NCBI GenBank assembly: GCA_031296115.1 | Contig: JARLGI010000019.1 | Span: forward strand, 1 to 64,000 | Direction of reading: 5' to 3' | DNA: 64,000 bases | Origin: Acidobacteriota bacterium | GTDB lineage: Bacteria > Acidobacteriota > Terriglobia > Terriglobales > Acidobacteriaceae | Shown: positions 18,470 to 26,931 of the stretch, piece by piece | Layout: each line of letters starts with the position of its first letter | Numbering within the stretch: the first letter of the stretch is position 1 | Notes under the pieces: model-generated | Told to the model about the DNA's origin: nothing | Databases searched by the model: none | Seen by the model: only the letters and a program-made list of their open reading frames with translations | Position numbers and translations under genes: made by a program

Positions 18470-19267
18470 ATGCGCAAAATCATCCTGACTCTCCTGCTCT
18501 TGATCTCCGTGTTCGGACTCTCGGCTTTTGCCGAGGAATGGAACAAGACCTACCAGGTGGGCGACAAGCCCAGCCTGCGCGTGGACACCAACGACGCCTC
18601 CATCGAGGTGACGCGCGGCGTGAGCCGCACCATCTCGGCGCGCATCATCGCTGACGGGTATTCCATCAACAGCGCCGGCGTGCGGGTGACCGAGCACCAG
18701 GATGGCGACAAGGTGGACCTGCAGGTGCACGTGCCGAGTTCCAGCCATTGGGGGATCCACATCAGCTCACACCAGGGCGTGCACGTTGAGGTGCAGGTAC
18801 CGACGGAGACCGCGCTCGATCTCCATTCCGGCGACGGCCACATTAAGGTGGACGGCATCGCCAGCCAGGCGCGCCTTGACACCGGCGACGGCCACATCGA
18901 AGTCCGCAACTTCGCTGGGGCGCTGAACGCCCACACGAGCGACGGCCACATGACCATCGACGGCGTCCTCACCGACGTCAACCTGCGCACCGGCGATGGC
19001 CACATTGACCTCACGGTCCGTCCCGGCTCGAAGATGAACAGCGGATGGCTCATCCACACCAGTGACGGCCGGGTCGAGGCCCGCCTTCCGGAGAATTTCG
19101 CCGCCGAGCTTTACGCCCATACTGGCGACGGTCACATCCAGCTCGACATGCCGGTGACGGTGAACGGCACCATCGAGCGCTCGCGCATCCGCGGCAAAAT
19201 GAATGGCGGCGGCCCGCTGCTGGAAATCACCACCGGCGACGGCAGCATCCGCATCATGAAGTTCTAG
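18470..19267 (+). CDS. DUF4097-family exported beta-repeat protein
   Basis: A 265-residue secreted or membrane-attached protein. The signal peptide is KIILTLLLLISVFGLSAFA. The mature part is a DUF4097 (putative adhesin) beta-solenoid. It is marked by seven near-identical turns: SGDGHI, TGDGHI, TSDGHM, TGDGHI, TSDGRV, TGDGHI and TGDGSI, mostly 17-24 residues apart with wider gaps near the C-terminus. The regular Gly-Asp-Gly-His set could bind a ligand or metal, but that is a guess. The start is fixed by the signal peptide and the Shine-Dalgarno in the hairpin just upstream. Function is unknown; a second, larger DUF4097 gene is at 37929-39155. Confidence 0.85.
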   Translation: MRKIILTLLLLISVFGLSAFAEEWNKTYQVGDKPSLRVDTNDASIEVTRGVSRTISARIIADGYSINSAGVRVTEHQDGDKVDLQVHVPSSSHWGIHISSHQGVHVEVQVPTETALDLHSGDGHIKVDGIASQARLDTGDGHIEVRNFAGALNAHTSDGHMTIDGVLTDVNLRTGDGHIDLTVRPGSKMNSGWLIHTSDGRVEARLPENFAAELYAHTGDGHIQLDMPVTVNGTIERSRIRGKMNGGGPLLEITTGDGSIRIMKF

Positions 19268-19289
19268 ACAAACTCCGGGCAGCTCCAGG

Positions 19290-19375
19290 CTGGGGTAGAG
19301 CCGGCCAAGGTTCCGGTTGGCGGGTCGAGGCTTGGGTAGAGCCGGCCTTCAGGCCGGCGTCCAGGCTGTCCTCAA
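19290..19375. repeat. Short repeat with GGTAGAGCCGGCC units
   Basis: GGGTAGAGCCGGCC occurs twice (about 19291-19304 and 19334-19347), the second followed by TTCAGGCCGGCGTCCAGGC, which makes a GCCGGCC/GGCCGGC palindrome. It is non-coding and resembles the other short repeat families here. Confidence 0.55.
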
Positions 19376-19479
19376 CACTACGGGGCTTCAGACCCGGAAA
19401 ATACAGAACTCTGGCTTATTCACAGGCGAGTCAAGGCCGTCCGTTTTCTGCCGATAGCTGGTAAGGGACAAGCTACGGC

Positions 19480-19900
19480 ATGAGCGCAAGCGCGACGCCG
19501 CAGTCGCGAACTGTTCCTGTTCTGTTCGCATCCGGTCGCCCAGGAGCAGTTCACCCGCCTGCTGCAACGCGCCAAATTTAGAGTGGTGCTCTGCCGCGAG
19601 TTACGCTTGCCCAAGGACCTCGACGACAGCTTCGACTCGGATGAACCTTGCCTGGCGGTACTGGACGCCAGCGACCTTCTTGCAACCCTGGAGTTCGTCC
19701 GCATGCTGCGCTTGGAGAAGCGCACGGCGCACTTGCTGGTGCTGCTGCCATCGCTGTAAGACTCCGTCAGTTCGCCGCTTCTCCGGCTGGGCGTAAAAGG
19801 ACTCCTCACCTACGATCAGGCGCCGCGGGAGCTGGGCCGCGCCGCCGGGCAGGTCGCCTCCGGGGCCTACTGGGTGCCGCGCGAGTTGCTGACCCGCAGA
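19480..19900 (+). pseudogene. Decayed response-regulator-like gene
   Basis: An ATG at 19480 behind TAAGGGA starts MSASATPQSR. Protein-like sequence then continues in another frame: ELFLFCSHPVAQEQFTRLLQ, RAKFRVVLCRELRLPKDLDD, then CLAVLDASDLLATLEFV. The reading frame has an in-frame TAA at 19757 inside a strand (LLVLLPSL*DSVSS). After it, LGVKGLLTYDQAPRELGRAA and SGAYWVPRELLTR match the end of receiver domains of LuxR-type regulators. The DNA-binding domain is missing: from about 19900 the sequence is a dispersed repeat. One frameshift, one stop and one truncation make it a clear pseudogene. Confidence 0.75.
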
Positions 19901-19930
19901 TGTCTCGCTTCGCTCGTCATGACAAATCAA
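19898..19930. repeat. Fragment of the CAGAT..TCGCT..ATGACA dispersed repeat
   Basis: CAGATGTCTCGCTTCGCTCGTCATGACAAA is close to the end of the element at 43570-43735 (AGATCCCTCGCTGCGCTCGTGATGACAA). It marks the 3' break of the response-regulator pseudogene. Confidence 0.6.
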
Positions 19931-20008
19931 TCGCGGGTTTGACCCTAAATTCCGCGGCCTGATAAACTTAGCTTTTCCCACCCGCTGGCATTCCAGATAA
20001 GGACATCC

Positions 20009-20728
20009 GTGCGCAGTTACACTCGACACAAACTTAAGCAAGACGCATTCCGAGCCTCGACCACCGAAACCATTTCCTGGGCCGTAGAGCACCAGTCCAA
20101 GCTCGTCGCCGCCGGCATAGTAGTTGCCATGATCGCGGCGCTGGCCATCGGCGGCTGGGCCTACATCAACTATCGCGATCAGCAGGCGCAGTCGGAGCTG
20201 GCGTTGGCCATCCAGAAGTACGACGCTCCCATTCGTCCCGCGGGAACGCCGGAAACGCCCGAGATGCTGAGTTTCGGCTCGGCGCAGGAGCGCGCCAAGG
20301 TAACCAACGCGGAGTTCACCCACATCGCCGACAAGTACACCTTCACCCAGTCGGCGCGAGTGGCGCGCTACTTCGCCGGCGTAACCGCGCATGACCTCGG
20401 CGACAACGCCACCGCCGAGAGGGACCTGAAGGACGTTGCCGCCAGCAGTCACAAGGAGATTGCCAGCCTGGCCAAGATGGCGCTCGCCAGTCTCTATCGC
20501 GACACCAATCGCAACTCGCAGGCCATCGAGCTGTATAAGGACCTCGCCGATCATCCCACGGCTTCCGTCGGCAAAGACACGGCGCAGTTCCTTCTGGCGT
20601 CGTTGTACGAGCAGACAGGACAGCCGGACCAGGCCCGCGTGCTCTATCAGCAGATGCAGAAGAGCAATCCCGCAAGCCCGGTCGCGCAACTTGCGGGCCA
20701 GAAGCTGCAGGCGCTGGGACAACCGTAA
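20009..20728 (+). CDS. Membrane-anchored tetratricopeptide (YfgM-like) protein
   Basis: A 239-residue protein starting at a GTG with AAGGA 6 nt upstream. A short cytoplasmic part is followed by one membrane segment (LVAAGIVVAMIAALAIGGWA, residues 32-51). The periplasmic part holds about three TPR-like helix pairs, including KMALASLYRDTNRNSQAIEL and FLLASLYEQTGQPDQARVLY. This layout matches YfgM/ancillary translocon TPR proteins that assist folding of exported proteins. The role is inferred from architecture only. Confidence 0.82.
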   Translation: MRSYTRHKLKQDAFRASTTETISWAVEHQSKLVAAGIVVAMIAALAIGGWAYINYRDQQAQSELALAIQKYDAPIRPAGTPETPEMLSFGSAQERAKVTNAEFTHIADKYTFTQSARVARYFAGVTAHDLGDNATAERDLKDVAASSHKEIASLAKMALASLYRDTNRNSQAIELYKDLADHPTASVGKDTAQFLLASLYEQTGQPDQARVLYQQMQKSNPASPVAQLAGQKLQALGQP

Positions 20729-20767
20729 GGCAGTTGTCCGTTGCCGGTTGTCAGTTGTCAGTAACGG
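20729..20767. repeat. CAGTTGTC-rich intergenic tract
   Basis: GGCAGTTGTCCGTTGCCGGTTGTCAGTTGTCAGTAAC directly after a stop codon. Similar CAGTTGTCAGT runs follow the tRNA (about 29603-29635) and rpsR (33242-33275). Confidence 0.5.
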
Positions 20768-20798
20768 AGTGAACGGTCTTCTTTGAATTTTCCTTCGC

Positions 20799-21845
20799 GT
20801 GTGCGACAGTAGCGGCGTGCGCGCCGTCGCCCTTCTCGGACCAGTCGCCAAAGAACAGCATGTCCGGCAGTTTGAGCTGCCGGACGTCAACATTTTTTTC
20901 GGCAACGAGCTCGATCCCACCGACAAGCCTGACGCAGCGCTGATCTTCGGCGGCGATGGCACCATTCATCGCCATCTTGGCGGACTGGCGCCGAAAGACA
21001 TTCCTACCCTCATCGTTCCCATGGGCAGCGCCAACGACTTTGCCAGGTCCCTCGGAATCCGCAGTGTTGAGCATGCCCTGACCGCGTGGCGACGGTTCTG
21101 CGCGGCCGGCGACAACACCCGAAGCGTCGACCTGGGCACTATCGACCCACTCGATGAGGCGCCCGGACGGAAATCCGCCCCGCCTGACGCTGAACCATGG
21201 CAGGGCGAATCGCTGGAATCGCTGCACTTCGTGCCTGATGGACCACGGCGCGACCTGCCGCCGATGGCTGGCCGTATCATGCAGTCGCAACTGCGGCGCG
21301 CGGCCGAGGGGGAACGCGCGCTGCCGCGCACCATCTTCTTCGGCTGCATCGCGGGAACCGGCCTCGATGCGGAGGTGAATCGCAGGACGCTGCGCCAGCC
21401 GCGCTGGTTGCGGGCGCACGGCGGTTACGTGGTTGCGCTGCTGCAAGTGCTCGGCAGTTTTCATCCGCCACATGTGACGCTGTCGGTCGAGGTTGACGGC
21501 GCGTGGCAAAGGCCGCTGGACCAGTCGGGATTTCTCATCGCTATCGGAAACGGCCCGCAGTATGGCCACGGCATGCGGCTGACACACCAGGCTGAAATGG
21601 ATGACGGACTGCTCGAGGTTTGCTTCGTGCGGCCACTCAGCAAGCTGCGGCTATTGCGGCTCTTCCGCGTGGTCTATCGCGGCGGCCACATCGGCATGAA
21701 AGAGGTGGAATACTTTCAGGCGTCGCGCGTGCGCATCGTCACCGAGCCGGTGACTGAGGTCTTTGCCGACGGCGAACCTATCTGCAAAACTCCCGTAGAA
21801 ATCGCCGTGCAGAGGAATGCACTGCGAGTGATCGTCCCCAGCTGA
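20799..21845 (+). CDS. Diacylglycerol/sphingosine kinase-like lipid kinase
   Basis: A 348-residue DagK/YegS-fold protein, probably phosphorylating a lipid at the inner face of the membrane. ALIFGGDGTIHRHLGGL carries the GGDGT nucleotide loop and VPMGSANDFARSLGI the second conserved motif. GCIAGTGLDAEVN and LLIAIGNGPQYGHGM-like segments belong to the C-terminal beta domain, ending with VFADGEP and VIVPS. A long insert around 118-165 is not usual. The GTG at 20799 is used; GTG 20817 is possible. The lipid substrate is not known. Confidence 0.85.
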   Translation: MCDSSGVRAVALLGPVAKEQHVRQFELPDVNIFFGNELDPTDKPDAALIFGGDGTIHRHLGGLAPKDIPTLIVPMGSANDFARSLGIRSVEHALTAWRRFCAAGDNTRSVDLGTIDPLDEAPGRKSAPPDAEPWQGESLESLHFVPDGPRRDLPPMAGRIMQSQLRRAAEGERALPRTIFFGCIAGTGLDAEVNRRTLRQPRWLRAHGGYVVALLQVLGSFHPPHVTLSVEVDGAWQRPLDQSGFLIAIGNGPQYGHGMRLTHQAEMDDGLLEVCFVRPLSKLRLLRLFRVVYRGGHIGMKEVEYFQASRVRIVTEPVTEVFADGEPICKTPVEIAVQRNALRVIVPS

Positions 21846-21945
21846 TCACCGCAAACGGTGAATGGTTAAGCCGCTTCCAGCACGGCCTAGGTTGACGAAT
21901 TGCATTCCAATCGTGACGAACGCAGCCCTGTCCGGACATTTTTCT

Positions 21946-21974
21946 GGAACTTCCTGCAGCGCTCAGGGTCTATA
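21946..21974 (+). promoter_or_regulatory. Candidate extracytoplasmic-sigma-type promoter
   Basis: GGAACTT (21946-21952), 16 nt, then TCTATA (21969-21974) fits the general ECF/sigma-E pattern (GGAACTT-N16-TCTGA-like) upstream of the TonB-like gene. If used, the transcript starts just before the second ATG (21989). This is a pattern match only. Confidence 0.4.
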
Positions 21975-21988
21975 CTATGGTACAGAGC

Positions 21989-22885
21989 ATGTCCGCACCC
22001 GTAGTGTCTAAACCGGCGGTCGAAGCGGCCCTGAACGTTGCGCCAGAAGACCAGGTCATCCCTGCACTCTTTGGCGAAGGCGAGGGTCTGTATCCCCAGC
22101 GCAAGGACACGTTCGTCTATTCCTTTATTGCGCATATGGTTGCAGTCGGCCTGCTGGTTTGGTCCGGCCATTGGGTCTTCGAACACAAAGAAGCGATCAA
22201 GCAGCAAGTCATTGGTGTGGTGACGGACGTCAGCCCGTACATCCCTTTGCCGATATCAAAGAATAGGATGGGCGGCGGCGGTGGCGGAGGAGACCGCGAC
22301 AAGCTGAACGCTCCGAAAGGTGCCCTTCCTAAGCTGGCGAAAGACCAGATTACGCCCCCCGCGATCGTGGTCCGCAATGACCATCCCAAGCTGGAAGTGC
22401 CGCCCACGGTTGTCGTTCCGCCCGAGTTGAAGCTGCCCACGGTTGGTCCCATGGGCGATCCGCTGTCGCGGGTCATCGGTCCGCCTTCCAACGGAACTGG
22501 GTTCGGCGGTGGAATTGGCAGCGGCAGTGGCGGCGGCGTGGGCTCCGGCACGGGGCCGGGCGTTGGACCAGGGCATGGTGGCGGTTTTGGCGGCGGTGCC
22601 TATCGCGTGGGCGGCGGAGTGAGCGCTCCCAAAGCGTTGTACGCGCCCGATCCTGAGTATTCAGAAGAGGCGCGCAAGGCCAAGTACCAGGGAACGGTCG
22701 TGCTGTGGCTGGTGGTTGACGCCGCTGGGCGTCCGCAGCAGATCCGGGTACAGCGCGCCCTCGGCATGGGCCTCGACGAGAAGGCCATCGAAGCCGTACG
22801 GCAATGGAAATTCGAACCCGCCCGAAAAGACGGGCAGCCTGTGCCCGTCATGATCAACGTGGAAGTGAACTTCCGGTTATACTAG
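21989..22885 (+). CDS. TonB-family energy transducer-like protein
   Basis: A 298-residue protein from the ATG at 21989 (ATG 21977 adds four residues). One membrane segment lies near 47-66 (AHMVAVGLLVWSGHWVF). A long Pro/Gly-rich linker with VPPTVVVPPELKLP and Gly-Ser runs crosses the periplasm. The last 85 residues form a TonB C-terminal domain: YSEEARKAKYQGTVVLWLVV, VQRALGMGLDEKAIEAVRQW, then PVPVMINVEVNFRLY. Such proteins couple the proton gradient to outer-membrane transporters, but no ExbB/ExbD genes are near. The linker is poly-Gly rather than the usual Pro-Glu/Lys. Confidence 0.85.
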   Translation: MSAPVVSKPAVEAALNVAPEDQVIPALFGEGEGLYPQRKDTFVYSFIAHMVAVGLLVWSGHWVFEHKEAIKQQVIGVVTDVSPYIPLPISKNRMGGGGGGGDRDKLNAPKGALPKLAKDQITPPAIVVRNDHPKLEVPPTVVVPPELKLPTVGPMGDPLSRVIGPPSNGTGFGGGIGSGSGGGVGSGTGPGVGPGHGGGFGGGAYRVGGGVSAPKALYAPDPEYSEEARKAKYQGTVVLWLVVDAAGRPQQIRVQRALGMGLDEKAIEAVRQWKFEPARKDGQPVPVMINVEVNFRLY

Positions 22886-22911
22886 CCAGCGGTTCTTAAC
22901 CAACTGAGATC

Positions 22912-23199
22912 TTAGCGCCGAAACTTTTTGGACAGCGGCGAGACTTTGCTCTTTGCCGTATCGGCCCACTCTGAACCTTTGTCCATCCAGTCGCCGGCTT
23001 GATCGCCGAAATCTTCCACCATTTCGCGCGCGTCTTCGTAGCTGCGGCGCAGGGTCTTGCGCATCTGCTTGCCGGTCTTGGGCGCGAACAATAGCGCAAT
23101 TAAGGCCCCTGCTGCCAGGCCGACCAGCAACATGGTCACACCGCTTCCAGACTCCTGATATTCGCCTTGGCTTTGGAAATCATTGCTTTGGTCACTCAT
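22912..23199 (-). CDS. YtxH-domain small membrane protein
   Basis: A 95-residue protein from the ATG at 23199 (AAGGA 11 nt upstream); an ATG at 23211 would add four residues but sits on the Shine-Dalgarno. It has one N-terminal hydrophobic segment, VTMLLVGLAAGALIALLFAP, followed by KTGKQMRKTLRRSYEDAREM, the usual YtxH start. The rest is a charged amphipathic helix. Members are linked to stress response in other bacteria; the function is unknown here. Confidence 0.8.
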   Translation of the reverse strand: MSDQSNDFQSQGEYQESGSGVTMLLVGLAAGALIALLFAPKTGKQMRKTLRRSYEDAREMVEDFGDQAGDWMDKGSEWADTAKSKVSPLSKKFRR

Positions 23200-23399
23200 G
23201 ATCAGCACCATCCTTCCACAGAATATTAACCCGATAACCAGGAGGATGTCAGACAGCCTCCCAATTCGCTCGCGCTCAATGTAAAATCAAGTGTTTAGCC
23301 TTCGAGTCGAGTGTTTCTTGCGGAGTAACCGTTTCCGTCCGTCAGGCGAACGGTGCTCTCCCGAAAACGGCTCTCCCAAAGAAACAAGGAGTGATAGGA

Positions 23400-23960
23400 A
23401 TGGCGATTCCAGCAACACAGATGCGTCCAGGCATGGTCATCAAGCACAACAACGACCTGCACTCGGTGTTCAGCGTTGAGCACCGCACGCCGGGGAACCT
23501 GCGTGCCTTTATCCAGGCCAAGCTGCGCAACTTGCGCACAGGAGCGATGTTTGAGCACCGCTTCCGATCCGGCGATGCCATCGAGAAGATCACGGTCGAC
23601 GAAGTGCAAATGGAGTTTCTCTACGCCGATGGCGACGATTACCACTTTATGAACACCGAGAACTACGAGCAGATGCACCTGACCCGCGATATCCTGGGCG
23701 ATGCCGTCGAGTATCTGATTCCCAATCTCCAGCTCAAGATCGAGTTCTTTGACGGCAAGGCCGTCGGCGTGGAGCTGCCGCAGACGGTGGAGCTAACCGT
23801 TGTGGAAACCGAGCCGGGACTGAAGTCGGCAACCGCCAGCAGCGTGACCAAGGCGGCCAAGACTGAGACTGGGCTCGTCGTGCAGGTTCCGCCGTTCATC
23901 AATGAAGGCGAGAAGATTCGTGTGGACACTTCCGAGGGGGCATATCTTTCGCGGGCGTAA
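23400..23960 (+). CDS. efp: Elongation factor P
   Basis: Binds stalled ribosomes between the P and E sites and speeds peptide-bond formation at polyproline. 186 residues from the ATG at 23400, with AAGGAG about 10 nt upstream; a GTG at 23391 is not used. The three beta-barrel domains are normal (KOW-like N-terminus, then FEHRFRSGDAIEK, and a C-terminal barrel ending EKIRVDTSEGAYLSRA). The active loop reads EHRTPGNLRAF: the tip residue, Lys in E. coli and Arg in Pseudomonas, is Asn here. No epmA, epmB or earP gene is near. Acylphosphatase and apt follow closely. Confidence 0.96.
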   Translation: MAIPATQMRPGMVIKHNNDLHSVFSVEHRTPGNLRAFIQAKLRNLRTGAMFEHRFRSGDAIEKITVDEVQMEFLYADGDDYHFMNTENYEQMHLTRDILGDAVEYLIPNLQLKIEFFDGKAVGVELPQTVELTVVETEPGLKSATASSVTKAAKTETGLVVQVPPFINEGEKIRVDTSEGAYLSRA

Positions 23961-23986
23961 TCTTTGCCAGTTGCTAATCACTGCTT

Positions 23987-24271
23987 ATGCCTGACCTCCA
24001 AACTCGCCGTTACCTCATCTCCGGACGCGTGCAAGGTGTCGGCTTCCGCTGGTTTGTTGAGCGCGAAGCGGCGCTGCTGGGCATCACAGGATGGGTGCGC
24101 AACTGCGATACCGGCGACGTCGAGGTCATGGCCACCGGCACGCGCGAACAGCACGTTACGCTGCGCGGCAAGCTGCAGCAGGGGCCACGCGCATCGAGGG
24201 TTGACCAGGTGAATGAATCGGCCGCGCCCTTACTGGAAGACAAATCGTTCCGCATCGAAGGAGCCTGGTAA
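23987..24271 (+). CDS. acyP: Acylphosphatase
   Basis: Small cytoplasmic enzyme hydrolysing acyl phosphates. 94 residues with both signature segments: SGRVQGVGFRWFVE (catalytic Arg near 22) and GITGWVRNCDTGDVEV (catalytic Asn near 40). It is followed 3 bp later by apt, so the two are probably cotranscribed with efp. Confidence 0.93.
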   Translation: MPDLQTRRYLISGRVQGVGFRWFVEREAALLGITGWVRNCDTGDVEVMATGTREQHVTLRGKLQQGPRASRVDQVNESAAPLLEDKSFRIEGAW

Positions 24272-24274
24272 CTC

Positions 24275-24820
24275 ATGAATACGCGAGCGGCGCAAGACTG
24301 CGCTGATCTGAAGAGCCTCATCCGAGAAGTTCCGGACTTCCCCAAGCCCGGCATTCTCTTCTACGACATCACCACGCTTCTCAAGGACAAACTGGGTTTC
24401 GCCCGCCTCATTGATGCACTCACCGAGCACTACATCAATAAAGACATCGATCTCGTGCTGGGCATCGAGGCCCGCGGATTCATCTTCGGTCCGGCGCTCG
24501 CCTATCGCCTGAACGCCGGCTTCATTCCGGTGCGCAAACCCAAGAAGCTTCCAGCCGAAGTCCTGCAGTGGAGGTACGAACTGGAGTACGGCCATGACAC
24601 GCTGGAAGTCCACCGGGACGCGATCCGGCCCGGCGAGCGCATCGTCATTTGCGACGATCTGCTGGCTACAGGCGGCACGGCCAAGGCTACGGCTGAGATG
24701 GCGAAGTCGCTCGGCGCGGACATTTGCGGCTTGGGCTTCGTAGTCGAATTGGATGGACTGAAAGGCCGCGACAAGCTGAAGGACTACGACGTGTTCTCGC
24801 TGCTGCACTACGAAATGTGA
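24275..24820 (+). CDS. apt: Adenine phosphoribosyltransferase
   Basis: Salvages adenine to AMP with PRPP; 181 residues. [18 protein letters not shown] is the Apt N-terminal signature, [17 protein letters not shown] the adenine-binding region and [20 protein letters not shown] the PRPP loop. It lies 3 bp after acyP. A PRPP synthetase gene (prs) is elsewhere in the window. Confidence 0.96.
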   Translation: MNTRAAQDCADLKSLIREVPDFPKPGILFYDITTLLKDKLGFARLIDALTEHYINKDIDLVLGIEARGFIFGPALAYRLNAGFIPVRKPKKLPAEVLQWRYELEYGHDTLEVHRDAIRPGERIVICDDLLATGGTAKATAEMAKSLGADICGLGFVVELDGLKGRDKLKDYDVFSLLHYEM

Positions 24821-24896
24821 GGAAGTGGTTAGTGGCTAGTAGGGAGTGAGTGTCGCCACAATAACTCCAGGCGGCCGCTCTAGCGCCCGCTTATAG

Positions 24897-25020
24897 GTCC
24901 GAGCTCTTCATCCCCAACTTTCTCATCCCGAGCGAGAACGCGCCCGGGGTCCTCGACGAGCCCCGCTTTTGCGCTCGATGGGATGGCGTCGCGCGTTCGA
25001 GTCGAGGGACCTGCTGTTTC
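24897..25020. repeat. CGAGC..GTCGAGGGACC dispersed repeat remnant
   Basis: Contains TTCTCATCCCGAGCGAGAACGC, then GCTTTTGCGCTCGATGGGAT, then GAGTCGAGGGACCTGCTG. This resembles the widespread non-coding element whose better copy is at 43570-43735. It sits between the convergent apt and purN genes. Confidence 0.5.
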
Positions 25021-25620
25021 TTAAGCCAGTCTAACTCTTCGCCCCTCGATGCTGTACTTCCCTTCCAGCACGATCCGAATGGCTTCCGAGTAGGCAATGT
25101 GCTCCTGCTCCAGGATGCGCACGGCTAGCGTGTGATCGTCATCAGTGTCGAGCACGGGCACGGTCTTTTGCAGGATGATGGCGCCGTGGTCGAGGTCGGC
25201 GTCGACGAAGTGGACGGTGCAGCCGGAAACTTTGACCCCGTAATCGAAGGCCTGCTTCTGCGCCTCCAGTCCGGGGAACGCCGGCAGCAGCGAGGGATGA
25301 ATGTTGAGGATGCGGTTGGGGAACTGCTGTACGAACCATGGCGACAGCAGGCGCATGTATCCGGCGAGGCAGATGAGATCGACCTGGTGTGCACGCAGCG
25401 CGGCCACGACTTCGTGATCGTGGTCCTCGCGCGGCCTTCCTTTTGACGGGATGACCAATGCGTTCAACCCGCGACGCCGCGCCGACTCAAGGCCCGGCGC
25501 ATCCGCCCGGTTTGAGATGACGACCGCGATCTTCGCGTCGAGCTTGCCCGCAGCGATGTTGTCGGCGATGGCCTCAAAGTTAGACCCGCGCCCGGAGAGC
25601 AGGATGCCGAGGTTCTTCAT
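25021..25620 (-). CDS. purN: Phosphoribosylglycinamide formyltransferase
   Basis: Third step of purine synthesis: formyl transfer from 10-formyl-THF to GAR. About 199 residues from the ATG at 25620 (a longer frame reaches 25653). LGILLSGRGSNFEAI is the nucleotide loop; LAGYMRLLSPWFVQQFP, then ILNIHPSLLPAFPGLEAQ holds the catalytic Asn-His region, and GCTVHFVDADLDHGAII the conserved Asp. It is divergent from ruvB across about 90 bp. Confidence 0.94.
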   Translation of the reverse strand: MKNLGILLSGRGSNFEAIADNIAAGKLDAKIAVVISNRADAPGLESARRRGLNALVIPSKGRPREDHDHEVVAALRAHQVDLICLAGYMRLLSPWFVQQFPNRILNIHPSLLPAFPGLEAQKQAFDYGVKVSGCTVHFVDADLDHGAIILQKTVPVLDTDDDHTLAVRILEQEHIAYSEAIRIVLEGKYSIEGRRVRLA

Positions 25621-25711
25621 GGTGACGAGCGAATCATAAACGCCACAGGCCACATTGTCAGTGCGCCTTGCGGTTGCTTCGCCCTCACATTCGCTTTACT
25701 ATCGCCCCATC

Positions 25712-26764
25712 GTGGTTTTGCCCCCGAACAAAGAGCACCCGGACCGCATCGTCTCGGCCGTGCCGGTGGACGACGACTCGTCATTTGAGTTGAAGCTGCG
25801 CCCGCAGCGGCTGCGCGAGTTCATCGGGCAGGACAAGGTCAAGGAGAATCTGGAGGTTGCGATCGAAGCCGCCAAGTCGCGTGGCGAGGCGCTGGATCAC
25901 GTGCTGCTCTATGGGCCGCCGGGGCTGGGCAAGACGACGCTGGCCAACATTATCGCCAACGAATTGGGCGTGCCGTTCCAGCAGACCTCGGGGCCGACGC
26001 TGCAAATCAAGGGCGACCTGACCGCCATCCTGACCAACCTGCGCGAGCGGCAGGTGCTGTTCATTGACGAAGTGCACCGCCTGCAAGCCGCGCTGGAAGA
26101 GCTGCTGTACTCGGCGCTGGAGGACTACAAGCTCGACATCATCATCGGGCAAGGGCCGTCGGCGCGCACCCACACCATCGAAGTACGGCCGTTCACCTTC
26201 ATCGGCGCCACCACGCGCGCCGGGCTGCTGACCGCGCCGCTGCGCTCGCGCTTCGGCATCGTGCTGCGGCTGGAGTTCTATACTCATGCCGACCTGAAGG
26301 TCATCCTGGAGCGCTCGGCGGAAATTCTCGGCGTCGAAATTGACGAGCCCGGCGCGGTGGAGATTGCCACCCGCTGCCGCGGCACGCCGCGCATCGCCAA
26401 CCGGTTGCTGCGGCGCGTCCGCGACTATGCCCAGGTTCGCGGCGCCGGCAAGATTGACAAGGACATCGCGCAAAAGGCTCTGAAGATGCTCGAGGTGGAT
26501 AGCCACGGCTTCGACGAGATTGACCGCAAGCTGCTGCTGACCATCATCGAGAAATACCAGGGCGGGCCGGTTGGGGTGAACACGCTGGCGGCCGCGCTCG
26601 CCGAGGAGCCGGACGCGATCGAAGAAATCTACGAGCCGTTCCTCATCCAGATCGGGTTTCTCGACCGCACGCCGCGCGGTCGCGTGGCCACGCACCTGGC
26701 GTACGAGCACTTCGGGGTAAAGCGGCCCAAAGCGACGACCAGCGGGCAGGAGACGCTGTTCTAG
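25712..26764 (+). CDS. ruvB: Holliday junction branch migration helicase RuvB
   Basis: AAA+ motor that drives branch migration with RuvA. 350 residues from the GTG at 25712; the frame is open to 25655 but the upstream part is not family-like. [19 protein letters not shown], Walker [15 protein letters not shown], Walker [11 protein letters not shown], sensor 1 FIGATTRAG and [15 protein letters not shown] (sensor 2 arginine) are all present. The C-terminal winged helix ends [15 protein letters not shown]. No ruvA or ruvC is adjacent. Confidence 0.96.
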   Translation: MVLPPNKEHPDRIVSAVPVDDDSSFELKLRPQRLREFIGQDKVKENLEVAIEAAKSRGEALDHVLLYGPPGLGKTTLANIIANELGVPFQQTSGPTLQIKGDLTAILTNLRERQVLFIDEVHRLQAALEELLYSALEDYKLDIIIGQGPSARTHTIEVRPFTFIGATTRAGLLTAPLRSRFGIVLRLEFYTHADLKVILERSAEILGVEIDEPGAVEIATRCRGTPRIANRLLRRVRDYAQVRGAGKIDKDIAQKALKMLEVDSHGFDEIDRKLLLTIIEKYQGGPVGVNTLAAALAEEPDAIEEIYEPFLIQIGFLDRTPRGRVATHLAYEHFGVKRPKATTSGQETLF

Positions 26765-26931
26765 CGGCCGATGTTCGCCATTCGCTGTTCGCTTCGTGGT
26801 CGTAGCGCAGGGTTTGCTGCGAGTGGCAGCCTCTTCTGGTAAATAACGATACGCGCGTACACCGCAAGGAGTCCGACTAGCGCTGAGCCGCGTCTAATGG
26901 GTAAGCTGTTTCAGCAAGGAGAATTTCAAGC

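Noticed and set aside
18719-19267. A CRISPR-like array from the regular GGCGACGGCCACAT repeats
   Set aside because: The repeats are inside a coding frame with a protein period and no constant-length spacers. No CRISPR array or cas gene was seen anywhere in the window.
24275-25020. A possible operon from apt into purN
   Set aside because: The genes are convergent, separated by about 200 bp with a repeat remnant; there is no shared transcript.
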